Assembly: GCA_920105805.1 (NCBI GenBank)
Contig: CAKKTI010000018.1
Coordinates: forward strand, 47,810-111,809
Source of the DNA: Condylostoma magnum
Lineage: Eukaryota > Ciliophora > Heterotrichea > Heterotrichida > Condylostomatidae
Length of the DNA stretch: 64,000 nucleotides
Direction of reading: 5' to 3'
The notes under the pieces were generated by a model, which did not search any database, was not told the origin of the DNA, and saw nothing but the letters and a program-made list of their open reading frames with translations. The translations under genes and the position numbers were made by a program. Numbering within the stretch: position 1 is the stretch's first letter; each line of letters begins with the position of its first letter. Below, piece after piece: positions 33,897-44,498 of the stretch.

Positions 33897-34592
33897 ATGA
33901 CAACTCCAGTGCGATACAGAAGGCCGAGGACATAATAAAGGAGCCAGATTGCTCCTAATACTATGTATTTTTATGATGATGCTGGCAGGATTACTAAGAA
34001 TTTAACTGTTTAAGATGCTACTCAAACATGCTTACTTAATGATTCTTTTTCTAAGCATAATTGAACTATTCCTATTAAAAGAGTGTAGAATTCTTCCAGT
34101 ATTAGGAAAAGATAGAAGAAAGTTATTGTTGTTCCAGATGGAGCTGAGATTAATAAGTTGAATTTAGAGAAGTTTGTAGTAGATCTGAAGAAAATTAAAA
34201 ACTTTAGGTACTTCTTAGAATATTGCAATAAAATGCTTTCTACTAGAATAAAGGCAAGATATGTTTTTAACTTGAAAGGAGAACTTATTAATTCTTTGGA
34301 CTAGATATCGAATAGTACAAAAATTGTATTTTTGAGTAATTTTCCTGAGTTTAAAGGGTATAAGCTAAAAAATGAAGCTAATTAACAGAATGATTAACTT
34401 TACATTCCATAGAAAAAGAATTAAAGATTAAAAGGATTGGCATAAAAGGCTTTAAATGCAACCAAATTAAAATTTACTAGATTGCTCAACTATCCTTTAC
34501 CTAGAAAACCTCAAAAACCTATATCAATGCGGAAAATGTACGGAGACTTTAAGGATTATATGGATATTGAATTTCCACAAAAAAATTACTAA
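33897..34592 (+). CDS. Doublecortin-domain (DCX) protein
   Basis: About 231 residues. A basic N-terminus (MTTPVRYRRPRTQQRSQ) is followed by the DCX ubiquitin-like fold at about 80-160: KVIVVPDGAEINK, then NFRYFLEYCNKMLSTRIKAR, YVFNLKGELINSLDQI and KIVFLSNFPEFKGYK. The C-terminal tail is basic (GLAQKALNATKLKF, PRKPQKPISMRKM). DCX domains bind between protofilaments and stabilise microtubules, for example at basal bodies and cortical fibres. TAA 34590-34592 directly abuts the stop of the opposing gene. Confidence 0.75.
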
Positions 34593-35447
34593 TTATCTAC
34601 GTTTCTTTACAGGTGTTACTATTGTATCCATTAGATCTTCATCTTTTTCTTTCATTTCGTATTTACAGGTATTATTAAATTCTTTTTCACATATAAACAA
34701 ATTGCTCTTAGGTGCCAAGTTTTTTTAGCTCTGAACATTTGTAATAATAGAAAAAGTATCTGGACATAAAGCTTTTTCCTCTATATTTGCTTTACTAAAG
34801 TACTAATTCATCACTTTTAATTAGGCTTAAAGTATTTTGTTTTCATTGACTAATTACTCATTTTTCTATGTCTTTTTTCTTAGTCTTCGTCTAGTATTGA
34901 TTAAATTATTTGACACTCGCTCAAACTTTTAGTATATTTTGTTGTACTTATCTTTTTTCTGAGCTACTTGTAGTTAATTGTAAACAATGTTTTATAATAC
35001 ATTCAACTATTCTGCATTGAAGTATGCTCCTTTATAATTATCCATTGCTGATTAAATTAGTCCATCTACTTCCTATGTTATAGAGTTTTATTCAGTAGAG
35101 ATATTATCCTGACTTTACTAACCATTACAGCTTATAATTTTGTAAATTTTATTGCCTTGTTATTTTATTTCACTTAATTTACTTAAAAGCTAGCTTTTAT
35201 TAGATGATACCTTATAATTAACAGATTAAGATTACTGCGATAATAATGAATTCAAGATTTTACTAAGAATACTATGAATGTTATTAACTTCTTCCTATAA
35301 AATTGGTAGATAATCGCAGATGTGATCAGACGTAATTACTAATTAAGGGTCTTATATTGTATCATTCAAATCTATAGTTTTCTTAGGCTTTAATTTTGGA
35401 ACTTTAAAATCTTCTTTTAGTAGATGGGAAGGGTTTAGATTTCTCAT
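34593..35447 (-). CDS. Coiled-coil protein, function unknown
   Basis: About 284 residues. Helical segments with heptad character run from about 45 to 215 (EEVNNIHSILSKILNSLLSQ, NTRRRLRKKTQKNEQLVNEN), separated by a Gln/Asn-rich part. The C-terminus has a Cys-containing, Lys/Glu-rich stretch ending MDTIVTPVKKRR, reminiscent of a nuclear localisation signal. No family was recognised. The start is the Met at 35447, since upstream residues in frame do not look coding. Its last codon touches the doublecortin gene's stop with no spacer. Confidence 0.6.
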
Positions 35448-35593
35448 ATTTAAATTATTTGGGTAAATTCTTATAAGAAGAAAGATCCATCTCTTAAATT
35501 ATGTACTATACAAGCATTGTGCTAGAATAACATTATAAACTCTCCTACATAATACACTTAAAACCCATTTAAAACAACTATATAATTCTAAAA

Positions 35594-37144
35594 CTATAGC
35601 CCAGATCTCTGTCTAGTTGCAATGACATGAGCAGCTTCAATAACAGGCTTATCATCTCTCTCCACAGGCTGCCTATTCAAGTGAATTCTATGATTAACTA
35701 CTAACAACGGGTTATCAGACCCCATTACATCCTCATTCACTGAAACTCCGTCTAAATACTGTTTTAGCAAACTCTTGAAAAACAAATTCTCCTTTTCTAA
35801 ATGTTTTTTCTGCCTTTCAATAGCAAGTTTATCCAAGTAAACCTTATTAAATCTTTTATAGAAGTTGGCTAATGAGGCAAACTCATCATAAGCAACTTGG
35901 GGATCTAAGAACTGCATAATTTCACTTTAATAATGCTCTTATAGCTGCTTTAACTCCTCAGAAAACCCATCTTCTCTGTCTCTTTCGATCAGTTGTTACT
36001 CCTCAGAAACAGCCTCTAAATCTCCAGCATAAAAGGGGACAACTTTTTCCTTTTCAGTTTCAAGTTTTCTGCAAAGTTCTGATAATTTAAGTATTCTTTC
36101 TCCTAATTACACTTAATCTTACAATTTATTAACGCAGTTTCTACTGTTATTAGTCAGCTCAGTAAGTCTTCTTACCTCGCTTTCCCTAAACTGTATCATT
36201 TTCCGCTTTAACTCATTATAATGCTTAGAGACGATCATTTTTTCGTTCTCCAACGCTTTGTTCCTTTCTATAGCTTCTTTACTGGTTTTATTAAACTCGT
36301 ATCTTAGTTTATCAATAAGTAAATTCAATGCATCTACTTTCCTGTGGTAATTGATAATAGTGGTCTATTAGTCTTAGTTTTATTTACACAGCCTATCGAA
36401 ATCTTTGTTTAAATCTTTACTGCTCTGCTCATAGTTCTAGTAATGCATTTCAAACTCCCTTTCAATAGTCTCATTTTTCATACCTAGCTTAGTATTCATC
36501 ATGACTAAATCCTCTGATTTCTTAGTCTCCTCCCTATCAGTATCATGCTTAGATTTCAGTTGCTCCTCCCTTCTTTTATGCTCTTCTCTTACCTCGTGTA
36601 TAATATCAAGCAATTCTTTCTTCTCAAGTCTATGATTTTCAACGATTTCAGCCCTTTCTGTTTCAAACTCATCTACTAGGATCTTTAAATCCCTCTTAAA
36701 CTCCTCTTCAAGTCCTCTGAGTCTCTAATCCTATAGCTCTATTAGCCGCTCTACATGTATAAGGTAGTTCTAGAATGCCGTTTGGTACTGCTCCTCAGCT
36801 TCATCTAGGTTTAAATCCAATGCTTGGAGAATTGAGTCCTTTGATTCAGTTTAACGCTCGTGCCATCTGCTGTATATCTCAATTTCACGCTTTAAATCGT
36901 CAGTTTTGGCCATTCTCATGATTTTTCGCCATTCTGTCAGAATCTTTTTCTTATTGAATGAAGTTATCTTTGATTCTTCTTAAATTCTTTGGTTTAATCG
37001 AAGTCTTTTGATCTTTTGAAACTCAAGTTCATTCTTTTCCTCCTCTTATGTTGCTTGTAGTCTAATAGTTCTTATTCGGACTCCTCTGAGATCCTTTGGG
37101 GCACGAGTACTGCGGCCCTTGAGGGTTTTTCCTAGCAATGCCAT
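35594..37144 (-). CDS. DRC2: Dynein regulatory complex subunit 2 (DRC2/CCDC65)
   Basis: About 516 residues, close to the family length. Almost entirely coiled coil. Family landmarks are [20 protein letters not shown] near the start, [20 protein letters not shown] late, [19 protein letters not shown], and the C-terminal [22 protein letters not shown] and IEAAHVI. DRC2 pairs with DRC1 to form the base of the nexin-dynein regulatory complex that links outer doublets and controls ciliary bending. Conventional ORFs cover only fragments because several Gln residues are TAA/TAG. Stop TAG 35594-35596. Confidence 0.95.
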
Positions 37145-37157
37145 TTTATTTTATAAC

Positions 37158-38717
37158 TTACAACTAAAATTCTGTGTCTTCTTCTAGGGAGTCTTGTAGC
37201 TCGTTGTCAGAATCATCGTCACTTATTTGCTCCTTTATAGCGCTAATACTTGTGTTAAGCTCCTCTATTCTAAGCTTCTAGTGCTCGTACATTTGCTTTA
37301 CTGATAGAAGTTACTCTGAGTGCTTCTTTTTCTTAGAGTTTATCTCATTTATTTGAGTTTTATCAAGTTAGTTCTTGTTTAATCCTGCGATTTCATTTAG
37401 TAATTAGTCGAGATTTATTATCAAAGGCTCAGCTAGCTTGATGAGATCTTCTAACTTTTGATTTCTGTCGTCAAATATTTATGATTTATCCTCGTATAGT
37501 AAGTTAATTCTTTTTAAATGCTCATTTTAGGCCTGTTTTTATAGCTTTTCCTTCTCTAATGCATCTATTTTATCAGACAAGATTGAGTACTAAACCCCGG
37601 CTTCATATTTCTCCTTTTCTAGTTTATTCTAAAGTCCTTCAATCTCCACTGTAATTTCCTAGATCTAGCTCTGTATAGCCTCACTCTACGAATTCCTAAT
37701 GGATCTATTAGAACTACTAGGTGACCCAGGTCCATCCAGTATAAGTTGAAAAATTGTCATAGAATTATAGGTTTAATCCAATCCTCCAACTACCAGCAGA
37801 TATTCCCCCCTTTCATCAATTCCTATATTCATACCATGCCCATACCTCCTAGAAATCTAGTCCCCCTATTTCTCAATATTCTTCCACTGCAACCTTTCAG
37901 CATCAAAGCAGCAAAATTGATTTAGTATATTCATTTTTTCCGCCTTTCCACTTCTTATGGACTCAAGCCCTCCAAATAGTATAATTTACCCAGAACTAAA
38001 GACTGAGCTTGTATGATAAGCCCGGGGACTGGGAACATCACCTCCAGTTCTGATCTCACTCCATCTTCCATCTACAAGGCTAAAAATGTTTACAGTGTTA
38101 GTATACCCCTTATCCCCAAACCCTCCTATCACTATAAGCTTAGAGCCGTAGTAGTCTATAGAATGGCCTCTTCTAGGGCCAGGATGCTGGCCCCTTGCTT
38201 TAATTTCACTTCAATCTACTTCAATTTACCCTCCAACCGTGTCTCAGTCTACTTATGGAAGCTAAAACTCTCATAAATCACTTAAAAGCTGGTTTTCAGG
38301 TGAGGAAAACCCACCGTATAAAAAGGCGGATCCTTCACCAGTACATATTGCAGATTAGAATCTTCCATTAGGCAAACCGCCTAAAATTCTTATCCATTTG
38401 TTGCAGTTTAGACTTAATGCGTACATATCACTAATAGATTTTCTATTGTTACTCTGTCCACTGAAAATATATATAGCATTACTGTTCTCATCGTAGAACA
38501 TTAGTTAATAACATCTGGCAGATGGAGGAGTTCCTTATATTTTAAGTTGCTGTCATTATTAAGTGTTTATATCAAAACTGTATATTTCGTTAGAGTGCAC
38601 TTGGCCTATACCGCCAAATAGTATTCATTAGTCTATTGCTGATGCATACAGGAAAGAATGGCCTTCTCGGGGTGACGGATTATTTGATGATTTTATTTTA
38701 GAGCAAATTAAAGACAT
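37158..38717 (-). CDS. Kelch beta-propeller plus coiled-coil protein
   Basis: About 519 residues. Six kelch blades span about 14-345 (PREGHSFLYASAIDQWILFG, GTPPSARCYQLMFYDE, PGPRRGHSIDYYGSKLIVIG, VPSPRAYHTSSVF), and several blade Trp residues are TGA. A Ser-rich linker and a long coiled coil (365-505) follow, with an acidic end (SDDDSDNELQDSLEED). The layout resembles leucine-zipper kelch proteins of cell-polarity and cilium complexes. It lies 13 bases upstream of the DRC2 start on the same strand. Stop TAA 37158-37160, or TAG 37164-37166. Confidence 0.85.
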
Positions 38718-38745
38718 TTTTAAATTCTATGTGTAAAGAGATTTA

Positions 38746-40839
38746 CTAATATTTATTAGGGGATTTCGGCTTAAATTCTTCTAAAAACTCATTCAATGAT
38801 ACCCTTCCATCCTTATTTTGATCAAATCTATCTAATAAGCATTTCAACTCTACTGAAGAGCTTTGTATCCCATTATCAGCTAAGGCATCATGCAACTCTC
38901 TCTCTGTAATAAACCCGTTTTTATCCTTATCTAAAATCTGAAAAATTATATATAAATCTATACTAGAATTAAACACACTCTATCGTGTCCCTTCAGCAAT
39001 CATTTCTCTTTCTATCAGTTTTTCTAGTAGATATATCAATTTCTCCAAGGTATTTTATGCAAAAGCACTAAATCTGTCCTTTACTGCAATACTAGGAGAT
39101 CTACCCTTAGCAATTCCAGCATATTCCTCATTTTTACTACAAATCATATCACAAAACTCTGAGTATCTAACAGCTGGTTCCTAAAACCTGCTATATTACT
39201 TAACAAGTAAGTAAATTTCGTCCCTCTACGCTCTAATTCCTATATTCATACAAGCCCTTTCAAATTCAGTATAAGTAACATACCCCCTTCCCTCTACATC
39301 AAACATCCTAAAGGCTGATATCAGGTTAAAATCATAGCAAATTGCTAAATCAATCTTAGCTTTTTCTATAACCCTGCTCATATCCAGTTACTGCTTCATA
39401 GTTTCAATGATTCTAAGTGTATCGTTATTAGGACTAGAAAATAAAGCAGAAGATGCAAATGATGGCGAGTACTTAATTCTTCTAGAGGCTTCAATGCTTT
39501 AAACGTTATCTCGCAAGGGTGAACGATTATTAGAATTACGTAATGGTGAAAATCTTCTGGGACTTGTCTGATTAAGTGAAAACTGGGATTTATAGGGAGA
39601 TATACTACGGTTTTCTTGCTTAGTGGGTGAGAACTAGGGTTAATCTGTTATATATATAGATTAGTTATGCCTTGGAGAGTCCTTTAAAGGCGAAGATCTC
39701 CTGTTTTATCTTCGAGGAGACTGTGTTGTATACTAGACTCTGTTTAAGGCAAATCCTGACTTATAAGGGGATCTTTTCTCATTACTAAACAAACTGATTT
39801 TACTTATATCCTGGCTATTACTATACCCGTTTCTAATAGCTGACTGTTCAGGTGATTCAATGAACGATGTTCTAGTATAATTTTGCTTAAATGCTGATTG
39901 AGTGTGTCTCAATGGTGAATTTGGCCTTTTTAGTATTGATTTGGTAGGTGTATTTCTTATGCTGTTATTCTTCAATGGAGAGCTGTTCCTAGAGGATCTA
40001 TTAATGCTGTAGTTTCTTGCAGGAGATGTTTATACGGGGGAGGTCTGCCTGCTCCTACGACTTTCTGGAGATTAGCGCAGCGGGGAGCGCCTAAGGGACT
40101 AATAAGGAGACTGATTTTCAGCATAAGACCTCTGCTATTTTACAGGTGTTCTGCTTTTATACGGGCTTGCAGTAATTGGCTCATTAGGTAAAATCCCTGC
40201 CATAAATTCCTAGTACCCCAGCATTTCATCATTATCAGTATCCAGTCTTCTCAGTATAGCATTAATCTCATACTCAGCTATATTTATACCGTTAGCCTAC
40301 ATGAAACTAAGCAACTTCTATTTAGTTATATACCCGGTAGCAGGCTTGTCAATTACCTTAAAAGCATTGCTTAGAGTAAAATCACCTTAAGCGTTAATAT
40401 TTTACTTTTACTATTCAAGTCTCCTTTAAAAGTTTAACTCCTCTTCTATTAACAAGCAAAATTAGCTAAAGGCATCCCCGCTTAAGTTTCTAGAGTAGCG
40501 CATTACAACTGCATCACGTAAAGCATTGTGGCAAGATGGTAAAACAAACTAGTTGAACTCCTGGAATGAAAGAACAGCATCTCCATCTGAGTCATACTGC
40601 TTTATTATCCAGGAAGCCTCGATTTCTGACATTGGGATTCTTTAGTTATCACAAAATCCTTGTAAGTCTCTGCTACTAACTTTCCCTAATTTTAAACCGT
40701 CTAGTTGCTGGAATATAGAATCAGGTGTGAAAACAGGGTCAGAGCATAGGCTCACTCTGAGTTTCTCTATAGTCAACTCCCCTTCTGCTATGTATATTAG
40801 CAAACTTGCTAAGAGCTGTTCTGTTTGTATACTTAGCAT
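38746..40839 (-). CDS. EF-hand protein with long Ser/Pro-rich middle
   Basis: About 697 residues. EF-hand pairs lie at the N-terminus (about 65-210: YDSDGDAVLSFQEF, LDTDNDEMLGYQEF). A 260-residue basic, Ser/Pro-rich disordered middle carries repeated R-S-P and S-P-L-R sites. Further EF-hands are at the C-terminus (about 480-690: FDVEGRGYVTYTEFERA, LDKDKNGFITERELHDAL, FDQNKDGRVSLNEFLEEF). The last three loops look calcium-competent, while some N-terminal ones are degenerate. The middle looks heavily phosphorylatable and microtubule-binding. It is likely a cytoskeletal calcium sensor. Stop TAG 38746-38748. Confidence 0.85.
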
Positions 40840-40870
40840 AACGTTAGATTTTTAAAAATGGATTATGTAT

Positions 40871-41998
40871 TTATGAAATTTAGGTATCTAATTCCTTCTC
40901 TTCAGCATTATTCGACTCGGTATTCGGTTACTCATCTTCCTCTGCGCTTTGTTATTTGTCTTCTTTTTATTAGATCTCATTTTGTTGTAGGTTTTATTAA
41001 TCCTCTTCTTTGTTTTCCTATATTTGCTGTATTTAAGGTTGTATCTGGGAACTACCTAGGGAGTTTTGCCTCCAAGGTGCTATTTATGGAGTTTTAGGCC
41101 CTATTTTTGCAATATCCTCGTTGATTTTTTCTAGTACTTAATTAAGACGTTACTCATACTTCTGGTCAAATTTTAGAAATCCTCCTTAGCTTACAAATCC
41201 AACAGCATTGAAAAACTTATCGTAGTTGTCCGTCTTACATATTTTATTCTTGAAATCAGGAGTACTACAGTTAATCCTGCCCCTTACAGGGTCATTTATA
41301 TTCTTTGCAATATTCATAAACCACATTCGTACAATCTTCAGTACATTTTCCCTTATATTCTAATCAATTCCTTCAGTGTACTCCTAGTAAGCAGTTTCTA
41401 AATCCGGAAGCTCTTTCATCTCATCTTTAGCCTCCTCTTATTGCTTTACCTCTCCTTAACCCTGCCTATCCGCATATCCCTCAAACACTTTTACCAGGTT
41501 TCCAATCTATTAATTCAAACTTTATACAGAGGCCTCAGTCCTTTCATACATTCCAGTAAATTTATCAATAGATGACTTAATGCTCTATATCGCATTATCA
41601 TCATTCTAACTTTCATTAATTTTTCCTGACTCCTTAAACTCTCTTAAATCTCTAGTAGGAGGCCTTTTCTTTCTTTTGTTTTGATTTTGTTTTTAGTAAG
41701 TTGACACAGCCCCGGCTCCTAATACAAAGGCAGCTACAATCCCTCCAAAAATCCAACTTTTTCAATTGCTTCCTTCCTCCTGCGTCTCCTCTTCTATATT
41801 AAACATTTAATCCAAATCCCCATCAAATGTGTCTGATTACTCCTTTTACCTTCTAATCGCCTCTAAAATTTCCTACTGTGGCATTTTTCCTTATAAGAAC
41901 TCAATTTTTTTATCTTCTGACAACTGAATGACTGTTTACACCTTACCTTTAGGATTATTTAAGAACTGCAATGCCTTTTATATTCTTTCCTCGTTCAT
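40871..41998 (-). CDS. PEX14: PEX14-like peroxisomal docking protein with C-terminal PUB domain
   Basis: About 375 residues. The PEX14 N-terminal helical domain lies at about 3-50 (RIQKALQFLNNPKGKV, then SEDKKIEFLQGKMPQQEILE), a membrane helix at about 82-100 (WIFGGIVAAFVLGAGAV) and a coiled coil at 140-175. Residues 215-300 then match a PUB/PUG domain: ENVLKIVRMWFMNIAKNIND, GRINCSTPDFKNKI, FFNAVGFVSQGGFLKF. A Gln/Glu-rich tail ends the protein. PEX14 docks PTS1/PTS2 receptors on peroxisomes; PUB domains bind the p97/CDC48 C-terminus. I know of no PEX14 with PUB. Several stops are possible (40880, 40871 or 40844). The start is nine bases from the divergent exchanger gene. Confidence 0.75.
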
Positions 41999-42007
41999 TT
42001 AATAAAA

Positions 42008-43564
42008 ATGAGCATTTTTTTAACTTCTCTCCTGCCTTGTTTGGGATAAAGGTAACTTAATGAAGGTTTTCCGGATGATTCGTTAGAAACAGATGAGATA
42101 CAGTAGGGTGGCTTTTTTCTCTATTTCATTGGTATTATTTATCTTTTATTGGCAGTCCGTGAAATCTGTGAAGAGTACTTTTGCCCGGCGATTGAGGCTA
42201 TAGTTGACTATTATTAATTAAAGCCTGATGTGGCCGGAGCCACATTACTTGCTTTTGGTAATTCAGCACCTGAGATCTTCATAAGCTTTTTTAGTGTTTT
42301 GCTAGCTTAAAGTAACATGGGACTGGGAACTATACTAGGCTCTGGGGCCTTCAATGCTATGTTTTTGGTAGGAACTTGTTCTATGGTTGCTAAGTATTTA
42401 GTAGAGCTACAATGGTGGCCAGTTGCCAGAGATTTCTTGTTTAATTTACTCCTACTGTTTATAATTATTATAATGACATATGATAACAATATAGAGTGAT
42501 GGGAAGGGCTGATACTAGTGCTTATTTACATAGGGTATGCATGGTTTATGAGGTATAACTCATAAATAGAGAGATTTGTAAAAAAGAAGCTAAATTTGCC
42601 CTTTGAAGGTGATGAGAATGACTTCCATCCTCTGCCTGAAAGACCGTTTTAGATTCGTAGGTATTCCTTAACTGAACTTTTTGATTATTTCCCGCCTAAA
42701 CTGTCGTTTAAAAGGGGAGTATTGGCTAAGATAATGCGTAATTCTTAGTACAGTGTGTAACGGAGACAGGATCATAACAGAGAGGCTGATAGGAAGTTCA
42801 AGAATACAGTATATCTGATACTTAGGTCAATAGAGGAGAAGAAGCGTTGTGATAAGAGACTTGCATAGCGTAGAGGTGTAATTAATCCTTATGACAATAT
42901 ATCAGATACTGAGGAGGAAGAAATACAATAACCAAGAATAAGGAAGTTACATACCATTGAAGAACCAATTGTTATATAATCAGTAACAGTCTAAAAGGGC
43001 AGTAGATCTATAGCTGGGAAGCTCAGATGGTGGTCACTAATCCCTGTAATTATACTGCTAAAACTAACAGTTCCTCAAGTCAAGAAGAACCATAAACTGT
43101 GGTTTCTCACTATGACAAATTGCTTGATTTGGATAGGCCTATTAAACTACTTGTTAGTGTGGTGGACTCACTCTATAGGAGTCGCTTTCTAAATATCAGA
43201 CAGTGTTTTAGGCATGACTCTACTAGCCGGAGGTGTGTCAATCCCGGATCTTATAAACACATTGAGAGTTACTATGGACGGACACGGGGATATGGCCTTA
43301 TCGGGGAACTTAGGATCAAATATACTAAACTTATCATTTGGGCTGGGACTTCCTTGGCTTATACACGGATCTTTCATAGGAAGTTTTAGTGAGCTAAATT
43401 TCAGCTTAATTTTATCAGAGATTCTACTGGCTGGATTCCTAGCTGTATCTTATATATTTGTTGCTGGATTCAAGTGGCAGCTGTCAAAAACGCTAGGATT
43501 CGTCATGTTTTTCTTCTACTTCTCATTCTTGATCATTTTTTTAGTATTAGAATTTACTTTATAG
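42008..43564 (+). CDS. Sodium/calcium exchanger, NCKX (SLC24) family
   Basis: About 518 residues with about ten membrane helices in two halves around a basic, acidic-tipped cytosolic loop. The alpha-1 repeat reads DVAGATLLAFGNSAPEIFIS, with the transport Glu conserved. Alpha-2 reads GGVSIPDLINTLRVTMDGHG followed by NLGSNILNLSFGLGLPW. The Asp of SIPD is kept, but the Asp of GSNIFD in NCKX2 (known to confer potassium dependence) is Asn here. The exchanger probably extrudes calcium from the cytosol or loads vacuoles. The N-terminal signal-like segment is short. Stop TAG 43562-43564. Confidence 0.9.
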
Positions 43565-43582
43565 TAACCACATGTTATAAAT

Positions 43583-44491
43583 ATGTTGCGACGAGCTTTC
43601 TCTACTATTCAGACTGTTGGAATGGCCGGAATTGGAAGAATGGGATCGCATATGGCTGCTAATTTGATTAAAGCTGGGTACTAAGTAAAGGGATTCGATC
43701 TATCTAGCTAGGCCTTAACCTAGCTAGAGAAGAATGGGGGAATACCTGTTACATCAGTAGAAAATGTATGCTAGGATGTAGACATGCTTCTTACTATGCT
43801 GCCCACTCATAGAGAAGTGAATCAAATAGTAGATATTTTTGTAGAAAATGCTAAAAAGGATTCAATTTTTGTAGATTCCAGTACTGTTGCACCTTTAGAG
43901 AGTAAAAAGATCAATGAAAAATTAAACAGCAAAGGATTTTAATTTACAGATGCTCCAGTAAGCGGAGGTGTAAATGGTGCTAAATTAGGTACTTTGACTT
44001 TTATGGTAGGAGGAAGTGATGCCAATGTATCAAGAATTCGTCCTGTTTTGGATTAAATGGGTAAGAATATTTTCCATTGCGGTGATATTGGGGCTGGATC
44101 AATAGTTAAAATCTGCAATAATATGGCTTTAGGAGTCTAAATGTAATCAATTTGTGAGGCGTTGAATTTAGGAATGAAGTTAGGATTAGATGCCAAAATG
44201 CTTACTTAAGTGATGGGAGTTTCTTCCAGTAGTTGTTGGTCTTTGACTATATAAAATCCTGTGCCAGGAGCTGTTGATATTGCACCATCTACTAATAATT
44301 ATGAGGGTGGATTTGCATGCAATTTAATTGCTAAAGATATGCAAATCGCATTGGAAACTGCTAAGGATGTAGGAGCATCAGTAGAAGCAGCTGAGATGTC
44401 TTTGCAACTTTATAAGTAAGCTTAGGAGAGGGGAGAAGGGAATAAAGACTTTGGAATGATTTATCAGATTATCAAAGATAGGTAGAGTTAA
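43583..44491 (+). CDS. HIBADH: 3-hydroxyisobutyrate dehydrogenase, mitochondrial
   Basis: About 302 residues. The presequence-like start MLRRAFSTIQT is followed by the NAD-binding VGMAGIGRMGSHMAANLIKA, the substrate motif DAPVSGGVNGAKLGTLTFMV, the catalytic Lys in GSIVKICNNMALG, and NPVPG near residue 230. It oxidises 3-hydroxyisobutyrate to methylmalonate semialdehyde in valine breakdown in the mitochondrial matrix. Electrons from this pathway's acyl-CoA step pass through ETF, whose beta subunit is at 59047. The stop is TAA 44489-44491; TAG 44483-44485 is possible. Confidence 0.95.
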
Positions 44492-44498
44492 TAATTTT

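Noticed and set aside
40858-41097. Plus-strand ORF with a start 18 bases from the EF-hand gene
   Set aside because: It lies antisense to the Gln/Glu-rich tail of the PEX14-type gene, and the minus frame is continuous with the PUB domain.
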